In this document: positions 8,189 through 13,014 of the stretch, in pieces
How positions within the stretch are numbered: position 1 is the stretch's first letter
Layout of the letters: each line of letters opens with the position of its first letter
Source: Thermomicrobiales bacterium
GTDB taxonomy: Bacteria; Chloroflexota; Chloroflexia; Thermomicrobiales; UBA6265
Direction of reading: 5' to 3'
Assembly: GCA_030447145.1 (NCBI GenBank)
Contig: JAUJLY010000037.1
Coordinates: 1 to 13,014, forward strand
DNA length: 13,014 nt
Notes under the pieces: generated by a model
The model's input: only the letters and a program-made list of their open reading frames with translations
Databases searched by the model: none
Told to the model about the DNA's origin: nothing
Program-made: the position numbers and the translations under genes

Positions 8189-9928
8189 CTAATGGGCAAA
8201 GGTAATGTCCAGCAGGCCCTTATGCGTGATGCGTCCCTCCGGAATGACCGACAGGGCGAGAAAGGCAAGCTGCCCGAATGGGTCGTCCAGTTCGCAGTCG
8301 AGCGAACGCGCCGCACTCGCGAGTGCCTCGTATGTAGCCGCCACTTCAGATAGAGGCCGGTCAGACATCAAGCCCGCTATTGGAAGCGGCAGGTGCCCGA
8401 GGACTTGCCCGTCTGCGACGACGGCCATACCGCCCTGGGACTCCGCGACCAAGGCGATCGCAGCGAGCAGATCATCGTCCGAGATACCCACCGCGAGGAT
8501 GTTGTGCGAATCGTGAGAGACGGTTGTGGCGAGTGCACCGCGTGTCAGACCAAACCCCCGCGTGAAGCCAACGCCAATCTGACCAGTGGCATGGTGGCGT
8601 TCGACACAGACGGTCTTCAGGAGGTCCCGAGCGACATCAGAAACGGCGCCTTTGCTGCCGGTTGTCGGCTGTATGTCGATGACACTGGTGACTATTTGGC
8701 CTGGAATCAGGTCGACCGCACGGGTGACATCCGTCGCGCTAATTGCGAGCTGGGAGCGCCGAACCGGAGCGAGGTTGACTGTCTGCCGGAGCTCGTCCGG
8801 AACAACGGTTTCCGGGAGGTCCACCGTAAGTGACCCGTTCTCGGCTACAAGCTGTCCACGGTAAAAGGTCTTTGTAACGGCAACCTTCTCCAGATCGGAG
8901 AGCACGACGAGGTTGGCGAGATACCCAGGCGCAACTGCTCCAAGCTCGGGTAGTCGCCAGTAAGAGGCGGCGTTCCACGTCGCCATGCGGATCGCACGGA
9001 TCGGATTCAAGCCGCCCGCAATGGCGCGACGCAGAATGTCGTCGACGTGGCCATTCTCAAGTAGGTCATGGCCATCCCGATCATCCGAGGCAAAGCAGAT
9101 TCGCGGATACGTGGCATTGTTGATGAGCGGGAGGAGGTCCCCGAGGTTCTTTGCCGATGAACCTTCACGGATCATGACCATCATGCCGGCCCGCAGTTTC
9201 CCCCGGGCTTCCTCCACCGAAGTTGATTCGTGGTCGGATCCGATACCACTGCCCGCGTAGGCCTGCAGCTGTTGCCCGGTGACCATCGGGCTGTGGCCAT
9301 CACGCAGGTGGGTCCGTGAGAGGGCCAGGATCTCGGCGGCACGTTGGCCGCCCGAGAGTACGTCCTCTACGCTCATCAGCTCTCCAAGGCCGACGGTTTC
9401 GGGCCACGCCAACATCTCGGCTACTTGCTCCGGACCAAGCGAAAAGCCCGGGCTTTCGTGTGCACTGGCCGGAACGCAGGAGGGCGCGGTGAAGGAGATG
9501 CTTAGCGGGAGGTTCCGGGCTGCCGCGCGCATGGCACGAAGGCCATCGATCCCTGCGACATTCGCCATCTCATGGGGATCGGTGACGACGGCGCCTGTTC
9601 CATGCGGGACGACGGCACGTGCGAACTCGGGCACCCAAAGGAGCGAGCTGTCGAGATGGATATGGGCATCGATGAAGGAGGGGGCCACGATCGCTCCACC
9701 GAGATCACTTGTCTCGACGGCGTCAGGATATATTCCAATACCGGCGACATACCCCGATTCGATCGCGATGTCTCCCTCGATCAACTCTTCGGTGAAGACG
9801 TTCACAATCCGTGCATTTCGCAGGACCAGCTGTGCCGGGTACTGCCCCTGGGCAACGGCTACCCGCCGGCGCCACTTCCATTTCCACATATTGTGCTGTG
9901 CCTGGGCCGGATCAAGTTGCTCGGACAT
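8189..9928 (-). CDS. ade: Adenine deaminase (Ade family, amidohydrolase superfamily)
   Basis: The 579-aa protein has the full adenine deaminase architecture. A small beta-sandwich begins at about 30-80. The metal site DAHIH is at 87-91 in the form PSFIDAHIHLDSS (usually PGFIDAH), followed by VVTDPHEMANV, PSCVPASAHE, GLGELM, DGHSP (H212), SDHEST (H233), MIREGSSAKNL and the second metal ligand region SDDRDGHDLL at 281-290. The family-specific C-terminal domain has VERHHATGQIGVGF.RGFGL, TTVSHDSHN and LPLPIAGLMSD. It converts adenine to hypoxanthine and ammonia in the cytoplasm, in purine salvage. The ATG at 9928 follows a GAGGA at about 12 nt; residues 1-30 are a Trp/Arg-rich N-terminal leader of unclear role. 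It is the upstream gene of a two-gene unit with the broken nadB. All catalytic residues I can identify are present. Confidence 0.95.
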   Translation of the reverse strand: MSEQLDPAQAQHNMWKWKWRRRVAVAQGQYPAQLVLRNARIVNVFTEELIEGDIAIESGYVAGIGIYPDAVETSDLGGAIVAPSFIDAHIHLDSSLLWVPEFARAVVPHGTGAVVTDPHEMANVAGIDGLRAMRAAARNLPLSISFTAPSCVPASAHESPGFSLGPEQVAEMLAWPETVGLGELMSVEDVLSGGQRAAEILALSRTHLRDGHSPMVTGQQLQAYAGSGIGSDHESTSVEEARGKLRAGMMVMIREGSSAKNLGDLLPLINNATYPRICFASDDRDGHDLLENGHVDDILRRAIAGGLNPIRAIRMATWNAASYWRLPELGAVAPGYLANLVVLSDLEKVAVTKTFYRGQLVAENGSLTVDLPETVVPDELRQTVNLAPVRRSQLAISATDVTRAVDLIPGQIVTSVIDIQPTTGSKGAVSDVARDLLKTVCVERHHATGQIGVGFTRGFGLTRGALATTVSHDSHNILAVGISDDDLLAAIALVAESQGGMAVVADGQVLGHLPLPIAGLMSDRPLSEVAATYEALASAARSLDCELDDPFGQLAFLALSVIPEGRITHKGLLDITFAH

Positions 9929-10024
9929 GGTGACGGATATTCCTCAATATGGCCGTTAGCGGCACAGGCATAATGCGGCGTCCAGTGAAAGGACCGCCAG
10001 TATATACAGACGCGCAAGCATCCG

Positions 10025-10519
10025 CTAGCCGAGCTGACGCTCGATGCCGGACAGCACGTCCTCAAGCTTCGGCAGCTGCATGCGAACGAACTGCCCCACA
10101 TCCGCTGCCCTGTTGAATGGAAGTTGGTAGTGCTCGGAGACAGCCACGCCTTCCTCCACTTCATCCCACATCGCGGATTGATGTGGCTCGAGAAATCCCT
10201 GGGCAATGCGCGGGATGCTCATTCGCGCGAGACGGCTGCGGGAGTTGCGCTTCCATATACTTTCCTCGTCGGCGTAGAGGCCGGGAGAGGACACCCAAAG
10301 AATGATCTCGAAACCGTCGTCACCGACGCGGACATCGACGCGTCCGAGCTCATCGTCCACGGCGATGCTCCAGCGCGATTGGTCGTCAAGGGTGCCGTAC
10401 GCGTAGAATCCGGCTCGTTGCAACGATTCCAGCACGGGGGTAAGCGCGAGACGATCCCGGGCAATCACGTCACGCGGATCGAGGTCGTCGAGGTCTGTCT
10501 CATTGATGCGGAAAGACAC
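10025..10519 (-). CDS. Unrecognised cytosolic protein, about 164 aa
   Basis: I do not recognise a family. I prefer GTG 10519-10517 as start because CAGGAG lies 10 nt before it. The longer reading from 10645 would translate through an 11-bp perfect hairpin at 10559-10584, and its first 42 residues look like leader. The resulting protein is acidic, soluble and without signal peptide or membrane helix. The first half (about 25-75) looks like alternating beta strands with a helix (TPVLESLQRAGF, then DDQSRWSIAVDDELGRVDVRV and FEIILWVSSPG). The C-terminal 50 residues are helical and end in QFVRMQLPKLEDVLSGIERQLG. Stop TAG is at 10025. It is 96 bp upstream of ade in the same direction and divergent from the amino-acid transporter. 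Intact codons and the ribosome site make a real gene likely; the function is unknown. Confidence 0.7.
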   Translation of the reverse strand: MSFRINETDLDDLDPRDVIARDRLALTPVLESLQRAGFYAYGTLDDQSRWSIAVDDELGRVDVRVGDDGFEIILWVSSPGLYADEESIWKRNSRSRLARMSIPRIAQGFLEPHQSAMWDEVEEGVAVSEHYQLPFNRAADVGQFVRMQLPKLEDVLSGIERQLG

Positions 10520-10558
10520 GCTGGAAAGACTCCTGGGCACTGAAACGTAGCAGCGGTG

Positions 10559-10584
10559 GAGATCGCCCACACCTGGGCGATCTC
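10559..10584. repeat. Perfect 11-bp inverted repeat upstream of the unknown gene
   Basis: GAGATCGCCCA, loop CACC, TGGGCGATCTC: 11 of 11 bases pair. The repeat ends 40 bp before the preferred GTG start at 10519 and lies about 60 bp downstream of the leftward promoter candidate, so it would fold as a strong hairpin in the 5' leader of that gene. No T-run follows on either strand, so it is not a standard terminator. It may be a repressor operator or a leader stem-loop; which of these is inference. Confidence 0.75.
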
Positions 10585-10651
10585 GGGTGCTGGAATTGTA
10601 CGGGTAATCCATATCGCTATGCGTTTCGGTGTTGGAATCCCGCACACTCTA

Positions 10652-10680
10652 TCTGTATTTTCGTTGGAAACGGTTGACAA
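10652..10680 (-). promoter_or_regulatory. Candidate leftward promoter for the 164-aa gene
   Basis: On the minus strand TTGTCA (10680-10675) and TACAGA (10657-10652) are 17 nt apart. The -35 is good and the -10 poor (3 of 6 consensus). Predicted start is near 10645, giving a leader of about 125 nt that contains the 10559-10584 hairpin. Its -35 overlaps that of the rightward promoter, so the two would compete for polymerase. Confidence 0.35.
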
Positions 10681-10703
10681 TCCGTCGGGAATGCCGGTAT
10701 TGT
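10674..10703 (+). promoter_or_regulatory. Sigma-70-like promoter for the amino-acid ABC transporter operon
   Basis: TTGACA (10674-10679, perfect -35) and TATTGT (10698-10703, 4 of 6 for -10) are separated by 18 nt. Predicted transcription start is near 10710, which gives the transporter mRNA a leader of about 210 nt before ATG 10921. It is the best promoter I can see in the window. Confidence 0.6.
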
Positions 10704-10800
10704 TCCGGCCACGTTCGAGAACTGATGTATCCGGTCTTGCTGGCGACCGAAGATGCTTGCTGCAGATCGTGATTCCTGAACGGACAGAGCTAAATCAAAG

Positions 10801-10868
10801 GGACGTCATTTTTTTGATGTTCGTCCACAGTAGTTGCGGTTCGTAATGGATGGGGTGGTCCCATTCAT
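10801..10868 (+). promoter_or_regulatory. Two potential hairpins in the leader of the transporter mRNA
   Basis: The first hairpin pairs GGACG (10801-10805) with CGTCC (10822-10826) around a loop containing seven T. The second pairs ATGGATGGGG (10846-10855) with TCCCATTCAT (10859-10868): ten pairs with two G-U and a 3-nt loop. They end about 52 nt before the start codon. I do not recognise a known riboswitch. They could affect mRNA stability or translation, or be chance. Confidence 0.4.
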
Positions 10869-10920
10869 GGTCCAGTCCACAGGTCGGTAGATGCTGGCCA
10901 GAAGGCGGAGGTCTCGGGAC

Positions 10921-12288
10921 ATGGTTGATTCACGGTTTGCGACACTTGTCGATCAGATGCGCACCGGCGCCATCGATCGACGTACATTCCTGGTGCGGGG
11001 AGCAGCCCTCGGCATTTCGGCCGGAGCGCTCATGCGCGCCATACCGGCTATGGCACAGGATGCATCACCAGCGGCAGCGGGTGGTTCTGCAGAACTCGTT
11101 CCCGAAAATCTCGGCGTCGCAGGTATCGAGCACAGCACGGACACCAGCAAGGGTACGATCAATCTGTACTCCTCCTGGCCCATGACCGGCGCATCGGAGC
11201 AGATCGGCGGCGACTCGGCTGAGTCAATCAGGCTGGCGATTGAACTTTGGGGCGGCGCTGCTGGTGGTTTCGCCCTCAACTACGAAGCCCTGGATGACGG
11301 TGTCGCAGCGAACCAGGGTTCATGGGATGCGGCCAAGGAAGCCGAGAACGCTTCCATGGTGGTGAACGACCAGGACGCAGTCGCGTACATCGCAACTTAC
11401 AACTCAGGTGCGGCGGAAGCGGCGATCCCGATCACGAACGAAGCCGGCCTCGCGCAAATCTCGCCTGCGAACACCGCCGTGCAGCTCACCAAGGAGAGCC
11501 CGGCCAACCCGGAAGGGTACCCAGACGTTCTCTATCCGACGGGCAAGCGTAACTACATGCGCGTAGTCCCGGCGGACGACCTTCAGGGCTCAGCAGGAGC
11601 AAACTTTGCGTTCAACACCCTCGGGGCCCAGACCGCGTATATCCTGCACGACCAGCAGACATACGGTCGGGGAGTTGCCGAATCCTTCCAGGCGACATTC
11701 GTCGAGCTTGGCGGTGAGATCCTCGGTTTCGAAGGCTTTGACCCGAACGCGCCGGAATACCAGGCGCTGATGACGAAGATCGCCTCGACAGGTCCCCAGC
11801 TGCTCTACCTCGGCGCAATTGTGAACCTGAACGCCAGCAAGCTGCTCCAGGACTTCCGAGGGCTGCTCTCCCCCGAGGAAACCGCGTTCATGGGGCCAGA
11901 CGGCCTCATGAACCAGGCTTTCGTTGACGGTGCGGGTGATGCCGCTGAAGGGGCCTACATCACCTTCGGTGGTCTCCCGGCGAACGCGCTCGAAGGTCCC
12001 GGCGCCGTCTGGGCAGAGACGATGCGCGAGCGCCTTGGTCATGAGCCAGACGCCTACGCAGCGTATTGCTTTGAAGCTGCGGTTGTGGTCCTTCAGGCGA
12101 TCGATGCCGTTGGCGAGAAGGATCGGGCCAAGATTCTCGAGACCATGTTCAACACCACCGACTTCCGTGGCTTGACCAACACCTGGAGCTTCACGGAAAC
12201 CGGGGACCCGGATACCGCGACGCTGTCCGTGAATGTTGTGAAGGACGGCGAGATCACCTTCGGAGAAACCATCGCCCCGCCGGAGTAA
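10921..12288 (+). CDS. livK: Branched-chain amino-acid type ABC transporter substrate-binding protein, Tat-exported
   Basis: I chose ATG 10921 because GGAGG (10907-10911) lies 9 nt before it; an in-frame ATG at 10891 has only a weak site. The 455-aa product starts with a twin-arginine signal: DRRTFLV with Arg20-Arg21, a hydrophobic stretch to about residue 42, then AMA-QD as a likely cleavage site after Ala45. The mature protein follows the type-I periplasmic binding fold (Peripla_BP_6/LivJ-K): NLYSSWPMTGASEQIGGDSAESIRLAIEL, then YIATYNSGAAEAAIPITNEAGLAQISPANT, then RVVPADDLQGSAGANFAFNTLGAQTAYILHD in short blocks. It binds an amino acid or similar small ligand outside the membrane and delivers it to the LivHM permease. 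livH follows on the same strand, so this is the head of a Liv-type operon. The exact ligand cannot be told from sequence; amides or urea are alternatives. Confidence 0.93.
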   Translation: MVDSRFATLVDQMRTGAIDRRTFLVRGAALGISAGALMRAIPAMAQDASPAAAGGSAELVPENLGVAGIEHSTDTSKGTINLYSSWPMTGASEQIGGDSAESIRLAIELWGGAAGGFALNYEALDDGVAANQGSWDAAKEAENASMVVNDQDAVAYIATYNSGAAEAAIPITNEAGLAQISPANTAVQLTKESPANPEGYPDVLYPTGKRNYMRVVPADDLQGSAGANFAFNTLGAQTAYILHDQQTYGRGVAESFQATFVELGGEILGFEGFDPNAPEYQALMTKIASTGPQLLYLGAIVNLNASKLLQDFRGLLSPEETAFMGPDGLMNQAFVDGAGDAAEGAYITFGGLPANALEGPGAVWAETMRERLGHEPDAYAAYCFEAAVVVLQAIDAVGEKDRAKILETMFNTTDFRGLTNTWSFTETGDPDTATLSVNVVKDGEITFGETIAPPE

Positions 12289-12501
12289 TCGGAATTCGTC
12301 AGTACTCACTACTTGGGATCATCTTTCCAACCCGGTGAGTGGAGCGCATTGGCGGCGGTCATCAATGCCGTCAAAGGCGGCTTGATCAGCTTCCAGGAAC
12401 TGATCGATCCGCCCGAACAAGTCGCAGCGATGTCATCCGGACCGGGAGCAACTCTTGGTCCGGATGGCGCGTGCACGTTAGGACAGTTTGCGGAGGAATG
12501 A
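12289..12501 (+). pseudogene. Remnant of a second SBP 3' end (degenerate duplicated tail)
   Basis: Directly after the livK stop, and in the same frame, the reading continues to TGA 12499-12501. It contains INAVKGGLISFQELIDPPE, which matches the true livK C-terminus VNVVKDGEITFGETIAPPE at 11 of 19 residues without gaps. At DNA level about 37 of 57 bases match, and the two copies are 132 bp apart. Only the last 30 to 40 codons show similarity; 27 further residues (QVAAMSSGPG...GQFAEE) have no counterpart in livK. I read it as the leftover of a tandem SBP copy or a duplicated tail. A TTG at 12313 could start a 62-aa peptide, but no ribosome site supports it. A C-terminal extension reached by readthrough of TAA is a less likely alternative. 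Confidence 0.55.
12435..12465 (+). promoter_or_regulatory. 9-bp hairpin between livK and livH
   Basis: ATCCGGACC (12435-12443) and GGTCCGGAT (12457-12465) are perfect complements around a 13-nt loop. The stem lies in the 265-bp gap between the binding-protein gene and the permease gene and has no T-run behind it. In many ABC operons such a stem protects the upstream mRNA so that the binding protein is made in excess of the permease. That role here is inference. Confidence 0.55.
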
Positions 12502-12553
12502 CTCCCGTGGCGGCACGCAATGCGGTGCGGGATATGTGTCGGATAGACGCGAT

Positions 12554-13014
12554 ATGCAGTGGACTCTGTTTTTTCAGTTCTTGATTATTGGCCTGGCGAC
12601 GGGTGCATTGATTGCCCTGATCGCGCTCGGCTATACGCTTGTGTACGGCATTATTGAACTCATCAACTTTGCCCACGGTGAAGTGTTCATGTTGGGGGCA
12701 ATGTTCGCGGCAACGGTAGTCTCGCTGATGGGTGTGACAAACGAGTCCACTTCACTTGTGATTGTCGGAACGTTGTTGATTGGTCTGGTCCTGTCAATGG
12801 CATTTTGTGCCTTGCTTAATGCAGGGATCGACAAAGTCGCCTACCGGCGGTTGCGCCATGCTCCACGCCTGGCCCCATTGATTGCCGCCATTGGTATCAG
12901 CTTCATTCTGCAGAACATCGCCATCTACTGGCAGGGCGCGAATCCAATTACGCCACCGAATATCATCCCTTCCGAATACAAGACCTACAACATATTGAAA
13001 GAGTGGCCGATTCT
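12554..13014 (+). CDS. livH: Branched-chain amino-acid ABC transporter permease, 3' end cut by window
   Basis: Starting at ATG 12554 the frame stays open for 153 codons to the window end. The protein is highly hydrophobic with the LivH pattern: helix at about 8-32, the family signature INFAHGEVFMLGA at 37-49, further helices at about 44-62 and 66-90, then VAYRRLRHAPRLAPLIAAIGISFILQN in short blocks, the conserved cytoplasmic loop and next helix. LivH-type permeases are about 290-310 aa, so roughly half is present. It forms the channel with LivM, fed by the upstream binding protein. The start is not certain: GTG 12536 is in frame six codons earlier, and the ribosome site for ATG (GGAT, 9 nt) is weak. 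livM, livG and livF are expected just beyond the window. Confidence 0.93.
   Translation, partial: MQWTLFFQFLIIGLATGALIALIALGYTLVYGIIELINFAHGEVFMLGAMFAATVVSLMGVTNESTSLVIVGTLLIGLVLSMAFCALLNAGIDKVAYRRLRHAPRLAPLIAAIGISFILQNIAIYWQGANPITPPNIIPSEYKTYNILKEWPI

Larger units (their letters stand above)
10520..10920. other. 401-bp divergent intergenic control region
   Basis: No gene is supported here. Going rightward, the region holds a perfect 26-bp inverted repeat (10559-10584), overlapping promoter-like pairs facing both ways around 10652-10703, and two potential RNA hairpins (10801-10826 and 10846-10868) that would lie in the leader of the transporter mRNA. The stretch 10704-10800 shows nothing I can name, and I see no known riboswitch fold. 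Confidence 0.6.

Noticed and set aside
6948..8316. Separate intact genes for the three nadB-like pieces
   Set aside because: The pieces join into one NadB in motif order, none has its own ribosome site apart from the first, and each alone lacks essential parts of the enzyme fold.
9937..9950. ATATT-GAGG-AATAT hairpin holding the ade ribosome site in its loop
   Set aside because: Only five A-T pairs; too weak to argue for translational control without conservation.
9279..9959. 226-aa plus-strand open frame opposite ade
   Set aside because: Shadow of the intact adenine deaminase; Arg/Ser/Pro-rich low-complexity translation with no recognisable motif.
10809..10815. T7 run as an intrinsic terminator ahead of livK
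   Set aside because: No GC-rich stem precedes it on either strand; the run falls in the loop of another possible hairpin.
1..13014. CRISPR arrays, tRNA/rRNA genes, insertion sequences, defence or phage genes
   Set aside because: I looked for regular repeats, cloverleaf patterns, transposase motifs and terminal inverted repeats and saw none.

Overview
The window is high-GC bacterial DNA whose ordinary genes are densely packed on both strands. The organism is most likely a member of the Chloroflexota, probably Thermomicrobia-like. That is an inference from protein style: a Tat-exported LivK-type binding protein with a mature start rich in A, S and P, a SigK/RskA-like sigma/anti-sigma pair, and the flavour of the FolC and Ade sequences. 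No marker gene in the window proves it.

Layout from left to right. (1) 1-941, minus: nearly complete family-2 membrane glycosyltransferase (DPM1/GtrB-like), cut by the window edge. (2) 1140-2698, minus: an ECF sigma factor and its membrane anti-sigma factor, translationally coupled through a 4-nt ATGA overlap. (3) 2815-4185, minus: folC. (4) 4315-6414, plus: cytosolic prolyl oligopeptidase, divergent from folC. (5) 6537-8166, minus: a full-length but clearly broken nadB (L-aspartate oxidase) with two single-base frameshifts, an in-frame TAA and several lost active-site residues. (6) 8189-9928, minus: adenine deaminase, 22 bp upstream of the nadB pseudogene. (7) 10025-10519, minus: an unrecognised protein of about 164 aa. 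(8) 10520-10920: a 401-bp divergent control region with a sigma-70-like promoter facing right, a weaker one facing left, an 11-bp perfect inverted repeat and two hairpins in the rightward leader. (9) 10921 to the window end, plus: start of a branched-chain (LivKHMGF-type) amino-acid ABC transporter operon, with a Tat-type substrate-binding protein, a short degenerate copy of its 3' end, a 9-bp hairpin, then livH running off the window.

Functionally this is mostly housekeeping and nutrient-handling DNA: amino-acid uptake, peptide cleavage, purine salvage, folate polyglutamylation and an envelope-sensing sigma system. I see no mobile element, CRISPR array, tRNA or rRNA. I also see no convincing new multi-gene system. 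The observations most worth following up are the nadB pseudogene, the duplicated SBP tail between livK and livH, and the structured divergent region at 10520-10920.
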